DNA of 64,000 nt from Bacteroidales bacterium MB20-C3-3 (GCA_035609245.1 CP141202.1:744001-808000), one strand, 5' to 3'. Numbered from the stretch's first letter, positions 53,947 through 61,470 are shown. Translations and numbers: made by a program. The notes: generated by a model not told the origin, from the sequence alone.

Positions 53947-54086
53947 CACCTTGCCACAGTTTTTGGCAAGTTGCTGTATTCCTGACACATAATAAGAGCA
54001 TTTTTTCGCTAAGCTCAACGCTTAGCAAAAAATCCTTATAGCAAATACCTCTATACCTGACACTTGCCAAAAACTGTGGCAAGGTG
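53947..54086. repeat. Family B REPIN-like element B2 (140 bp)
   Basis: Ends 53947-53971 and 54062-54086, identical to B1 ends. The interior (AAGAGCATTTTTTCGCTAAG) has its own GCTAAGC/GCTTAGC hairpin. Confidence 0.9.
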
Positions 54087-54116
54087 CCCCCTCCCCCCCC
54101 CAACCGCCTGTGAAGG

Positions 54117-54166
54117 ATTTATATGGTGCCGGGCATGAAGCCCGGCCTGAGTTGGCCATTCGGCAC
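54117..54166 (+). repeat. Family D hairpin repeat D6
   Basis: ATTTATATGGTGCCGGGCATGAAGCCCGGCCTGAG then TTGGCCATTCGGCA; short form with inner GCCGGGC/GCCCGGC stem. Confidence 0.7.
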
Positions 54167-54270
54167 AAAAAACCCCAACCCGCACCGCCACAACCCAACC
54201 AAACCACCCATACCCGCACCGCCGCAACCACCTCTACCCGCACCGCCGCAACCCTCTGTCGCTCTTCACC

Positions 54271-54313
54271 TTAACACTTAACCCCGCGGATCATCCGCGG
54301 GGTTAAGTGTTAA
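54271..54313. repeat. Family C palindrome C2
   Basis: 21-bp perfect arms around C54292: TTAACACTTAACCCCGCGGA-T / A-TCCGCGGGGTTAAGTGTTAA. Outer partners ACCCGCACCGCCGCAAC (54235) and TTACAGCCGCACGGGT (about 54335) also nearly pair. Confidence 0.9.
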
Positions 54314-54410
54314 GCAACTCACACCCTGCGCATTACAGCCGCACGGGTCTACCTGTCTACCTGCCTGTCTACCTGCCTCCCTGGTACAGACTACACCGCC
54401 TACCCCAAAG

Positions 54411-54488
54411 TTTAAAAGGTGCTCCGCTTCTTACACGGCCGGTTCCCGGCCGGGCTTAAAAGGTGCTTCGCAGATTTAGCCATTCGGC
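54411..54488 (+). repeat. Family D hairpin repeat D7
   Basis: TTTAAAAGGTGCTCCGC, inner CGGCCGGTTCCCGGCCGG, AAAAGGTGCTTCGCAG, TTAGCCATTCGGCA: same layout as D5. Confidence 0.75.
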
Positions 54489-54595
54489 AAAAGTTATTCT
54501 CGCAGCCCGGGTTATTCCCGCGCGCCGCAAGCCACCAAAGAGCTTGCGAAATGAGCGGGAAATAACCCGGACCCCAACTGCGGGAAATAACTTTT
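54489..54595. repeat. Hairpin F, 107-bp imperfect inverted repeat
   Basis: AAAAGTTATT (54489-54498) pairs with AATAACTTTT (54586-54595); inner CCCGGGTTATTCCCGC pairs with GCGGGAAATAACCCGG; the loop region contains GCAAGC..AGCTTGC. Only one copy seen. Confidence 0.7.
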
Positions 54596-54628
54596 CTCAT
54601 TCTGTCAATCAAATTCGCCTTCGGAGGA

Positions 54629-54692
54629 GTTTATAAGGTGCCGGGCGCTAATGGCGGTTACCCGCCCGCCCGGCCTGAGTTAGCCATCCGGC
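54629..54692 (+). repeat. Family D hairpin repeat D8
   Basis: GTTTATAAGGTGCCGGGCGC, GGCGGTTACCCGCCCGCC, TTAGCCATCCGGCA. Confidence 0.7.
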
Positions 54693-54739
54693 AAAAATAC
54701 CCCAACCCGCACCGCCGCAACCCTCTGTCACTCTTCACC

Positions 54740-54782
54740 TTAACACTTAACCCCGCGGATGATCCGCGGGGTTAAGTGTTAA
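54740..54782. repeat. Family C palindrome C3
   Basis: 21-bp arms around G54761, identical to C2 apart from the central base. Its right flank GCCGCACGGGTCTACCT runs into the IS3 element, which is inserted 41 bp beyond the palindrome. Confidence 0.9.
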
Positions 54783-54864
54783 GCAACTCAAACCCTGCGC
54801 GTTACAGCCGCACGGGTCTACCTTGTGCCGTCCTGAAATAGGTTGACTCAAAAACTCAATTTTT

Positions 54865-55302
54865 ATGAAAAAATTTACAGTCGAGGATGAGCAATCAATT
54901 TTTCAGAGAAAGCTCGAACAATTTCAACGCAGGATAGTCTCTGCAGTAGAGCACAAACGGATGACAATGCGAGATGTGATCCAGAAGTACAACATCAAAG
55001 ATGAAGAGACGATATTACAATGGATGAGAAAATATGGTATTTTTAATCCTGATTACACAATCATTCATACCATGAAAAATGCCGGTGATCCCAGTAATGT
55101 CAAGCGTTTGAAAGATCAGCTCAAGGCTAAGGAAGATGAGAACGAGCGGATGCGAAAGGAGATATTTCTTCTCAAGCAAAAGGGTATTATGTTCGACGCT
55201 ATCGTGCAGGTAGTCAAAGAAGATTACAACATTGACCTGTTAAAAAAAGTTATGCCCGGGCAGTCGACACCTACATCTCCAAAGGGGGACAAGGAGGAAT
55301 AG
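54865..55302 (+). CDS. IS3-family transposase OrfA
   Basis: 145 aa. HTH in the N-terminal half (MTMRDVIQKYNIKDEETILQWMRKYG), then a leucine-zipper-like coiled coil (VKRLKDQLKAKEDENERMRKEIFLLKQK) used for multimerisation. At 55242-55248 the run A-AAA-AAA, in the frame TTA AAA AAA, is the standard -1 slip site that fuses OrfA to OrfB. Confidence 0.9.
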   Translation: MKKFTVEDEQSIFQRKLEQFQRRIVSAVEHKRMTMRDVIQKYNIKDEETILQWMRKYGIFNPDYTIIHTMKNAGDPSNVKRLKDQLKAKEDENERMRKEIFLLKQKGIMFDAIVQVVKEDYNIDLLKKVMPGQSTPTSPKGDKEE

Positions 55303-56159
55303 TTTTTGGGTGCAGATTACTCGGGAAAACAAAACAAGCCTATTATAAACACAAGAAAAGTCTGAAGACAAAGAAGGTTCAGGCCTTCGTAGCGATATCG
55401 CTGGTTAAAAGCCAGCGGGAGTCATTACCACGAATAGGAACAAAGAAGCTACACCACATGCTTTCTCAACCATTAAAAGAAATCAAAATTGGAAGAGATA
55501 AGCTGAACGAGATTATTAAGGCCAACGGGATGTTGGTTCCTCCTCTAAGGCAATACAAAATAACAACAAACTCAAGACATCACTTTCCAAAATACAAGGA
55601 TCTTGTTACCGGAACCAGAATTTTTCAACCAGAACAGGTGTGGGTTGGAGATATAACATACATCAATGCAAAGGATAAATACTACTACCTGTCAATGATT
55701 ACTGACGCTTATTCGAAGAAGATTATGGGCTATTGCATTGATGAAAATATGAATGTAGAGTTAGTTATCAAGGCACTGGCAATGGCTTTTAATAACAGAC
55801 AATATCAGACCAAGCTCACCCATCATACAGACCGGGGGTCTCAATATTGCTGCAAAGCATACCAGGAAAAATTAAGAAGAATGAGTGTCATTACAAGTAT
55901 GACTGAAAACAGCGACCCTTATACCAATGCAATCGCAGAGAGAGTTAACGGGATAATCAAACATGAGTTCCTCATTGATGGCCAGCATCACTCTTTGCTT
56001 GAGTTAAAACTACTACTTGCTCAAGCAGTCCATTCTTATAACCACCTCAGACCTCACTTATCATGTCACATGTTAACACCAGACAACATGCACAATCAGA
56101 GACAATTAAGAAGGATAGAGTATCGAAACAAATTCCTAAACAAAAAAATCAAAGTCTGA
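55242..56159 (+). CDS. IS3-family transposase OrfB (via -1 frameshift)
   Basis: The -1 frame is open from 55236; translation would enter at the A7 slip site as ..SYARAVDTYISKGGQGG, then GCRLLGKTKQAYYKHKK, a normal IS3 OrfB opening with no ATG; the first ATG is at 55458. DDE motifs: first Asp in WVGDITYINA, second in HTDRGSQYC, Glu in TNAIAERVNGIIKHEF. All three are present, so the transposase looks functional. Confidence 0.9.
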   Translation, partial: KKSYARAVDTYISKGGQGGIVFGCRLLGKTKQAYYKHKKSLKTKKVQAFVAISLVKSQRESLPRIGTKKLHHMLSQPLKEIKIGRDKLNEIIKANGMLVPPLRQYKITTNSRHHFPKYKDLVTGTRIFQPEQVWVGDITYINAKDKYYYLSMITDAYSKKIMGYCIDENMNVELVIKALAMAFNNRQYQTKLTHHTDRGSQYCCKAYQEKLRRMSVITSMTENSDPYTNAIAERVNGIIKHEFLIDGQHHSLLELKLLLAQAVHSYNHLRPHLSCHMLTPDNMHNQRQLRRIEYRNKFLNKKIKV

Positions 56160-56428
56160 ATGAACTCGTTTACTTATATTTGTTAAAATCAGTCAACCTA
56201 TTTCAGGACGGCACACCTGCCTGCCTGTCTACCTGCCTCCCTCCACACGGTTCACCTGCCTCCCTTCACCGGAGAATCAGGTACAATCCAGAATCCAGTA
56301 CAATAAATCTAAAATCAAACAAATTTTAGTAACAATCAAACATTTAATAGTCTGAGACTTGAATCAAAATCAGCATTAGTATATATTCAACATTCAAAAC
56401 CAAAAATTCAAAACTAAAAAAATATGTT

Positions 56429-57244
56429 ATGAAATTTAAGAAAAAGAGGGCGAGAAGAGTACAGGATGGTTACATACATGTTTGCATCAGGGGTAACAGA
56501 AGACATAATGTCTTCTACGACAATTCTGACAGATATGAATTTTTGGCCAGGCTTAAGTGGGCAGCAGAGCAACACAGCACAACTGTAATGGAATTTGTTC
56601 TGATGGATAATCATGTTCACCTCCTTGTTTCAACTGATAAACTTTCAATGTTTGTAAGCAGCCTTCTGATAAGCTATGTAAAATGGTATAATTTAAAATA
56701 CTCTACCTCAGGCAATTTATTTGAGAGTCCATTTTTAAGCGCTTCCAAGAATAAAACTGAATGGGCAATCAGAACATCAATGTATATTTTACAAAATCCG
56801 GTAAAAGCCGGAATTTGTAAACATCCTGCCGATTATAACTGGAGCTCATGCAGATGCCACTTTAAACGCTTCAACTCGTTTAACAAACACATTAAACTTG
56901 ACACCTCTTTATGTGATTCAGTGTTTGAAACAGAAATCAAATTTTTAAAAGAAATAGGCGAAAAAATTATAAAAAGCAGCGAACTTACAGAAAAGGAAGA
57001 ATCCATTAAAGCCAGAATTCCAGATAGTGAAGTTATTAACCACACAAATATTTATTTAAAAAAGAACCACAATTCTAAAAAAATCACTGAACTCAACAAA
57101 TTGGAAAAGATAATATTAATCAAACATTTATCTCTTAAAACCCAGGCAACAGCCAGGCAAATTGCATCCATCACTCAAGAGAACTACAGGTGGGTGCTCA
57201 CTCTCTGTAAATCAAATCCAGACAAGCTTTCGGAAGAAGATTGA
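56429..57244 (+). CDS. REP-associated (RAYT-like) Y1 transposase 2
   Basis: 271 aa. Basic start KFKKKRARR, YIHVCIRGNRRHNVFYD, HUH motif DNHVHLLV, Tyr nucleophile in MYILQNPVKAGIC followed by WSSCRCH. A C-terminal HTH, ATARQIASITQENYRWVLTLC, parallels that of transposase 1; the two proteins share plan but differ much in sequence. Followed at once by C4, D9, D10 and C5, the densest repeat cluster after 54 kb. Confidence 0.82.
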   Translation: MKFKKKRARRVQDGYIHVCIRGNRRHNVFYDNSDRYEFLARLKWAAEQHSTTVMEFVLMDNHVHLLVSTDKLSMFVSSLLISYVKWYNLKYSTSGNLFESPFLSASKNKTEWAIRTSMYILQNPVKAGICKHPADYNWSSCRCHFKRFNSFNKHIKLDTSLCDSVFETEIKFLKEIGEKIIKSSELTEKEESIKARIPDSEVINHTNIYLKKNHNSKKITELNKLEKIILIKHLSLKTQATARQIASITQENYRWVLTLCKSNPDKLSEED

Positions 57245-57286
57245 TACCGACACCCGTACCGCCGTAACCCTCTATCGTTCTTCACC

Positions 57287-57329
57287 TTAACACTTAACCC
57301 CGCGGATGATCCGCGGGGTTAAGTGTTAA
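57287..57329. repeat. Family C palindrome C4
   Basis: Same 21-bp arms as C3, centre G57308; outer CACCCGTACCGCCGTAAC and TTACAACCGCACGGGT. Confidence 0.9.
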
Positions 57330-57372
57330 TCAACTCACAATCTGCGCGTTACAACCGCACGGGTCTGCCCGC

Positions 57373-57426
57373 AAACCGGCCTGAAACAGGCCGTGTAAAC
57401 TGCGCAGCACCATATAAACTTGGCGG
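57373..57426 (-). repeat. Family D hairpin repeat D9
   Basis: AACCGGCCTGAAACAGGCCGTGTAAACTGCGCAGCACCATATAAA, reversed relative to D10; inner GGCCTGaaaCAGGCC is perfect. Confidence 0.65.
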
Positions 57427-57500
57427 ATGATGTGACGGGATGCAGCGATTGTCCCAGGGTTTGAGCATGACACTCAAATACCCTACTTGCCTGCGGAGGA

Positions 57501-57565
57501 ATTTATAAGGTGCCGGGCGTGAACGGCGGTTTCCCGCCCGCCCGGCCTGTGTTGGCCATTCGGCA
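57501..57565 (+). repeat. Family D hairpin repeat D10
   Basis: ATTTATAAGGTGCCGGGCG, GGCGGTTTCCCGCC, TTGGCCATTCGGCA. Confidence 0.7.
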
Positions 57566-57625
57566 AGAAAATCCGAACACTTACCTCCAAACCCGTACCG
57601 CTACAACTCGCTATCGCTCTTCATG

Positions 57626-57668
57626 TTAACACTTAATCCCGCGGATGATCCGCGGGATTAAGTGTTAA
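57626..57668. repeat. Family C palindrome C5
   Basis: 21-bp arms around G57647 with AATCCCGCGG in place of AACCCCGCGG; the change is matched by GGGATT on the other arm, a compensated base pair. Confidence 0.9.
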
Positions 57669-57798
57669 GCAACTCACAACCTGCGCGTTACAGCCGCACG
57701 GGTCTGCCTCCCTCCACCTCCACCACACAGTTCACCTGCCTCCCTCCACCTCCACCTCACAGTTCACCTAACTGTTCACTCACAGTTCACTCCCCAAC

Positions 57799-57828
57799 AA
57801 AAAAAGCACCCCGCGGGGTGCTTTTTTT
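57799..57828 (-). terminator. Bidirectional terminator behind rpmA
   Basis: AAAAAAA-GCACCCCGCGGGGTGC-TTTTTTT: a perfect stem with A and T tracts, 17 nt past the rpmA stop. Confidence 0.92.
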
Positions 57829-57845
57829 CATTTGTTCAGAATCTG

Positions 57846-58121
57846 CTACGCTTCAGCTCCGGTAGAGGATACTGGAAGTACAGATACATAAGATTTGTTG
57901 TTTACTTTTTTCTTGAAAGTTACAACACCATCAATCAGTGCGAACAGGGTGTGATCCACTCCCATTCCAACATTTTCACCTGCTACATGAACAGTTCCCC
58001 TCTGGCGAACCAGAATGTTACCTGCTTTAGCATACTGACCGCCGAATAATTTTACGCCGAGTCGTTTACTGTGTGATTCACGTCCGTTCTTTGAACTACC
58101 GACGCCTTTTTTATGTGCCAT
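57846..58121 (-). CDS. rpmA: 50S ribosomal protein L27
   Basis: 91 aa. [29 protein letters not shown] is the L27 start; the N-terminal tail reaches the peptidyl transferase centre. No cleavable Firmicutes-type extension. 33 nt after rplU, one operon. Confidence 0.97.
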   Translation of the reverse strand: MAHKKGVGSSKNGRESHSKRLGVKLFGGQYAKAGNILVRQRGTVHVAGENVGMGVDHTLFALIDGVVTFKKKVNNKSYVSVLPVSSTGAEA

Positions 58122-58154
58122 AATCTAAAATTTTTTCTGCTGATTGGTTAGTAA

Positions 58155-58463
58155 TTAAGCGATCTCCTCAATTTTGATCTGTGTCAGATACTGACGGTGA
58201 CCATTTTTCTTGATATAACCTTTACGGCGTTTTTTCTTGAAGACAATAACCTTTTTGCCTTTAAGATGCTCAAGTACCGTAGCCTTTACAACCGCACCCT
58301 CAACATAAGGAGCGCCCACTTTGATTACACCATCATTGTCAACGAGAAGAACCTTCTCAAATGAAAGAGAAGCTCCCTCGTCTGCGCTGAGACGGTGAAC
58401 AAAGATCTTACTCTCTTTTTCTACTTTAAATTGCTGTCCTGCAATATCTACAATTGCGTACAT
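58155..58463 (-). CDS. rplU: 50S ribosomal protein L21
   Basis: 102 aa. MYAIVDIAGQQFKVEKESKIFVHRL and the basic KVIVFKKKRRKGYIKKNGHRQ C-terminal signature of L21. Promoter at 58558-58589. Confidence 0.97.
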   Translation of the reverse strand: MYAIVDIAGQQFKVEKESKIFVHRLSADEGASLSFEKVLLVDNDGVIKVGAPYVEGAVVKATVLEHLKGKKVIVFKKKRRKGYIKKNGHRQYLTQIKIEEIA

Positions 58464-58557
58464 TTATAAAAATATTATAGTTAGTGACTGCAAGCGGCTT
58501 CATTAAGTAGCTCTTATTCAATAGCTTGACAATCTTATCATTTACTTTTTGGGAAGG

Positions 58558-58589
58558 CAAATATATAACAATCTTTTTTATTCTCCAAA
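58558..58589 (-). promoter_or_regulatory. Promoter of rplU-rpmA
   Basis: On the minus strand TTTG (58586-58589), 20-nt spacer, TATATTTG (58558-58565); leaves a leader of about 90 nt before rplU, long enough for autogenous control, although I see no clear structure. Confidence 0.7.
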
Positions 58590-58625
58590 CACTTCGCTAA
58601 ACACTTTAATAAATAACCAAAAACT

Positions 58626-58655
58626 TTGACAATCAAAAATAATTATTAAATTTGT
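58626..58655 (+). promoter_or_regulatory. Promoter of the 58684 ATPase gene
   Basis: TTTG (58626-58629), 18-nt spacer, TAAATTTG (58648-58655), 28 nt before the ATG. Confidence 0.65.
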
Positions 58656-58683
58656 AACACCCCTATTACTTAAACCTATTACT

Positions 58684-59730
58684 ATGGACTCACCATTCAT
58701 TTACAACACCATTGTATCCGGTACGGATTTTATTCCCCGGAATACAGAGTGCGACAAACTCTATTCGGCAATCAAAGAACACAGGTGCGCAGCAATTTAT
58801 GAACCGCCCAAAAGCGGTAAGCAATCGCTAATCAACCATACATTAGAAAAAATCAAGGTTGAAAACTGGAAGCACCGAATCTGCAAAGTGGACCTCTTCA
58901 ATGTCCGTACAGAAGAACACCTCTTCAGAAAATGCACGGAAGAGCTCGAGAAGACCCTTCCACTTCCTCCAGGCGAAAGGCAGCCCTTCAGCACACTTCC
59001 TGAATTTCTCCGCGAAGTACAGAGAAGAGCAGAATCGGCACAAACAAATCTAATCCTCATCTTTGACGAGTTTCATGAAATCCTCAGACTTGAAGATTGG
59101 GACACCCCGCTCAGGACCCTTGAGAAAGAGCTCGAGAAGCATCAGCACCCTAACACCTCCGTTGTTTTCTGCGGCTCCTTCACAAACGCAATGAGAGTGA
59201 TATTTGACGATATCAAATTTTTCTACCATGTATGCGACCGTATCCGATTCTCAAAAATTGACGAAAAGTCCTTTACCGACTTCATCATACGCTCCTTTCT
59301 CAAGGCAGGCCGAGTAGTCTCCAAAGAGCTGGCCCTGCATATATATCGGCTTACAAACGGACAACCCTGGTACACACAGCAGCTGGCCGACATCGCCTAC
59401 AGCCTTACTCGCGGATACCTTACAGAAGCCATTATTAATCAAGCGTTTGAACTCCTTATGGAGCTTCACTCATACCGATTCAAATACCTCACCGCCCGCC
59501 TGAGCAACTACCAGATCAGCTTTCTGAAAGCCATCATTGACGGGGTAGACCGATTCAGCTCGCTGGAGGCCCTCACCACATACAACCTCCAGTCATCGGC
59601 CAATGTAAACCGAATCAAAGACGCCCTCACCAAAAAGGAGATCATTGAATTCAGCACCAAGACCCACCGCATAAATCACTTCCTGGACCCACTTTACGAA
59701 ACCTGGCTCAGGACAAGATACTTCGTCTAA
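58684..59730 (+). CDS. STAND/archaeal-type AAA ATPase
   Basis: 348 aa. Opens with GTDFIPRNTECDKLYSAI, the entry strand of archaeal-type ATPases; Walker A appears as EPPKSGKQS, Walker B as LILIFDEFHEI, then VFCGSF sensor. A C-terminal winged-helix-like part ends the protein (INRIKDALTKKEIIEF-like, DPLYETWLRTRYF). Conserved in Bacteroidota; cellular role unknown. GC-rich hairpins and B3 follow its stop directly. Confidence 0.8.
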   Translation: MDSPFIYNTIVSGTDFIPRNTECDKLYSAIKEHRCAAIYEPPKSGKQSLINHTLEKIKVENWKHRICKVDLFNVRTEEHLFRKCTEELEKTLPLPPGERQPFSTLPEFLREVQRRAESAQTNLILIFDEFHEILRLEDWDTPLRTLEKELEKHQHPNTSVVFCGSFTNAMRVIFDDIKFFYHVCDRIRFSKIDEKSFTDFIIRSFLKAGRVVSKELALHIYRLTNGQPWYTQQLADIAYSLTRGYLTEAIINQAFELLMELHSYRFKYLTARLSNYQISFLKAIIDGVDRFSSLEALTTYNLQSSANVNRIKDALTKKEIIEFSTKTHRINHFLDPLYETWLRTRYFV

Positions 59731-59739
59731 ACCCGTGGC

Positions 59740-59830
59740 CGGCGGGCAAGAGCCTGGAGGCCGGGCTTCGCCCCGCCTCCGGCCCGCAGACAGCGGCCGG
59801 CTTTCGCCCGCCGCTGTCTGCCGCGCCAGG
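59740..59830. repeat. GC-rich hairpin tract with TTC loops
   Basis: Two hairpins: GGAGGCCGGGC-TTC-GCCCCGCCTCC (about 59757-59781) with one mismatch, and CAGACAGCGGC ... GCCGCTGTCTG (11-bp perfect arms, about 59788-59821). Same structure type as inserts inside murA and the rRNA methyltransferase gene, but here intergenic. Confidence 0.75.
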
Positions 59831-59831
59831 A

Positions 59832-59936
59832 CACCTTGCCACAGTTTTTGGCAAGTAATTGCTAATCTGAGATTTAGAATAAGCATTTTTATAAGCACCT
59901 CTTTGAGATCAACTTGCCAAAAACTGTGGCAAGGTG
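59832..59936. repeat. Family B REPIN-like element B3 (105 bp)
   Basis: Ends 59832-59856 and 59912-59936, identical to B1 ends. The interior equals the reverse complement of B4 with about 34 bp missing from the middle. Confidence 0.9.
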
Positions 59937-59982
59937 ACCCTCTACCCGCACCGCTGTAACACGCTGATTACCTAAACATAAG

Positions 59983-60017
59983 CAATCCACCTGTCAGGTG
60001 ACCTGACAGGTGGATTG
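59983..60017. repeat. Family E palindrome E2
   Basis: 17-bp perfect arms CAATCCACCTGTCAGGT / ACCTGACAGGTGGATTG around G60000. It sits in the same outer frame (CCCGCACCGCTGTAACA ... AGCCGCACGGG) as the family C palindromes. Confidence 0.88.
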
Positions 60018-60064
60018 TCTACACATTGATAATCTGAGACTTAGAGCCGCACGGGTTTCCCAAT

Positions 60065-60124
60065 CTATACGGCCGGTTCCCGGCCGGTTTAAGTGGTGCT
60101 CCGCCTTGTTAAGCCGTCCGGCAC
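60065..60124 (+). repeat. Family D hairpin repeat D11
   Basis: TATACGGCCGGTTCCCGGCCGGTTTAAGTGGTGCTCCGCCTTGTTAAGCCGTCCGGCA; closest to D5. Ends 9 nt before the SecB-like stop. Confidence 0.7.
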
Positions 60125-60132
60125 AAAGTAGT

Positions 60133-60546
60133 TTATTTAATATCAATTAATGGTAGAATCGCGTTGTGCAAAAATGTTCCTTTGAATTGAGAGAACATAA
60201 TCCCCCTTGTAGTGGATATAGAGACAGAGTTGATTTGGGCAATAACATTACCAGGGAGTTTAATAGTTTTACCCTCTTTAAACTTATGTATCCCTTTTAC
60301 TTCAAACACACACGACGATGTGATTTTTCCATAAACAATATTCTCCACAGAATGCCCTATCTCAATTTTACATATTACGTTAAGTTGATCTTTTTCAACA
60401 CTTACAAGATGTTCAACCGAAATTTTAAAATTGAATATAGTTGAGGGTTGAATCTCTTTTCCCTCTGGAAATATTGATGATTCAATCAGGTTGAGAGTAA
60501 CTAGTTTTATGGTCGTTTCGCCCGAATTACTATCAGTTTTAGTCAT
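60133..60546 (-). CDS. SecB-like chaperone of a toxin-antitoxin system
   Basis: 137 aa. The central and C-terminal part, CVFEVKGIHKFKEGKTIKLP, NVIAQINSVSISTTRGIMFSQF, GTFLHNAILPLIDIK, resembles SecB-fold chaperones (two strands, then a helix with S.STxRG). It is the third gene behind a RelE/HigB-like toxin and an XRE antitoxin, the order expected for toxin-antitoxin-chaperone systems such as HigB1-HigA1-Rv1957, where SecB-like chaperones stabilise the antitoxin. 6 nt after the antitoxin gene. Confidence 0.7.
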   Translation of the reverse strand: MTKTDSNSGETTIKLVTLNLIESSIFPEGKEIQPSTIFNFKISVEHLVSVEKDQLNVICKIEIGHSVENIVYGKITSSCVFEVKGIHKFKEGKTIKLPGNVIAQINSVSISTTRGIMFSQFKGTFLHNAILPLIDIK

Positions 60547-60552
60547 TATTTG

Positions 60553-60963
60553 CTATGATTTTACAATTTGATTTGATCTAAAATTTATCATTTGGAAAGC
60601 AGAATTTTGTTCCAGATAGCTTTTTGGGACATCCGCTTTAATATTGACTACCAAATTATATGTTGCTACTTTAACCACTTCGTTTGATGACAGCGTATTA
60701 ACCAACGAGATATCAAGAGCATGTTCAAGCTCAACTAAAGTATCTATTGTAAAGTTATGTGTGCCCGAAAGCCAACTAGTTATTATTGATGGACTATTTT
60801 TACCAACGGCATTCATTAAGTCACCTTTACTCCAACCCCTTCTGATCATTTCATCTTCAATTCTTGCTGCAATCTCCATTTTAGTCTCAATCTTAGCGAG
60901 CTCTAAAGACGATAACCTTTCCAATACTATATCCAAAGTAGCGTTTTTCCTATTTTTTTTCAT
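60553..60963 (-). CDS. XRE/HigA-type antitoxin with C-terminal extension
   Basis: 136 aa. HTH_3 core about residues 25-90: AARIEDEMIRRGWSKGDLMNAVGKNSPSIITSWLSGTHNFTIDTLVELEHALDI. The last 40 residues (VKVATYNLVVNIKADVP..YLEQNSAFQMINFRSNQIV) go beyond a HigA core and could be the chaperone-addiction tail. Overlaps the toxin gene by 14 nt. Confidence 0.82.
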   Translation of the reverse strand: MKKNRKNATLDIVLERLSSLELAKIETKMEIAARIEDEMIRRGWSKGDLMNAVGKNSPSIITSWLSGTHNFTIDTLVELEHALDISLVNTLSSNEVVKVATYNLVVNIKADVPKSYLEQNSAFQMINFRSNQIVKS

Positions 60964-61456
60964 AACAATCTATTTCAAAATCCAATTCACCCTTAAAATC
61001 ATATGAATTATTACAAAACTTTATCTCATTCAGTAACATTTTATCTTTGATAGCTTTTGACACCCTCCTAAGCAAGTAATTTGCCTCTTTTAAACGCTCG
61101 TCTTCCTGTAAAGCTCTAATCCCCTTAGGTTTCACAGCTCCATCTCCTGCAATAATTAAAGTAGAACCATACCTTATACAGTAAAGTCTCAATTTACTAC
61201 GCGGAATATCATACAATGCACAAACACCATCACCAATGCCCCCCTCAAACAATTTAAAAAAGCCCTCTCTTGCGCCACTTCTTTTACCGATTGTGTATAG
61301 CCTTCCAACAATATCATCAACCTCTTTTTTATGTATAACTTCGTTCTCCTCTATAAATTTATCCAATAAATTTAAACTTCCATTATCAATAATAATTGAG
61401 TACACCGATGCTTTACAACCACTTAATTGTTCAATTTTCACAACTCTGCACCTCAT
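60950..61456 (-). CDS. RelE/HigB-like toxin
   Basis: 168 aa, larger than a minimal RelE because of an N-terminal 70 residues. The core GAREGFFKLFEGGIGDGVCALYD then KLRLYCIRYGSTLIIAGDGAVK matches the HigB/phage Gp49-like fold (KLF..G..... LRLY), and KEANYLLRRVSKAIKDK the closing helix. Predicted ribosome-dependent mRNA endonuclease. First gene of the operon, toxin before antitoxin as in higBA. Confidence 0.78.
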   Translation of the reverse strand: MRCRVVKIEQLSGCKASVYSIIIDNGSLNLLDKFIEENEVIHKKEVDDIVGRLYTIGKRSGAREGFFKLFEGGIGDGVCALYDIPRSKLRLYCIRYGSTLIIAGDGAVKPKGIRALQEDERLKEANYLLRRVSKAIKDKMLLNEIKFCNNSYDFKGELDFEIDCYEKK

Positions 61457-61470
61457 CAGTAATTAGTTTA

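Larger units (their letters stand above)
53879..54823. other. Repeat-filled region before the IS element
   Basis: 945 bp without a gene: B2, D6, C2, D7, hairpin F, D8 and C3 in series, joined by short links such as ACCCGCACCGCCGCAAC and GCCGCACGGGTCTACC that also recur at the same places around each C copy. Confidence 0.75.
54824..56215 (+). mobile_element. IS3-family insertion sequence, 1392 bp, apparently intact
   Basis: 25-bp perfect terminal inverted repeats at 54824-54848 and 56191-56215, starting TGTGCCGTCCTGAAATAGGT. A 3-bp duplication CCT flanks both sides (54821-54823, 56216-56218). Contains orfA and orfB with a -1 frameshift site. It interrupts the tail of a family C unit; the sequence after the right end (GCCTGCCTGTCTACC) continues what follows C2. 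Confidence 0.93.
57245..57798. other. Repeat-filled region between RAYT 2 and rpmA
   Basis: No gene. C4, D9, D10, C5, then CCTCCCTCCACCTCCACC-type pyrimidine-rich text in which CAGTTCACCT recurs several times (57730-57790). Confidence 0.7.

Noticed and set aside
54235-57707. Repeated palindromes as a CRISPR array
   Set aside because: Spacing is irregular, spacers are not unique 30-40-mers and no cas gene is present.
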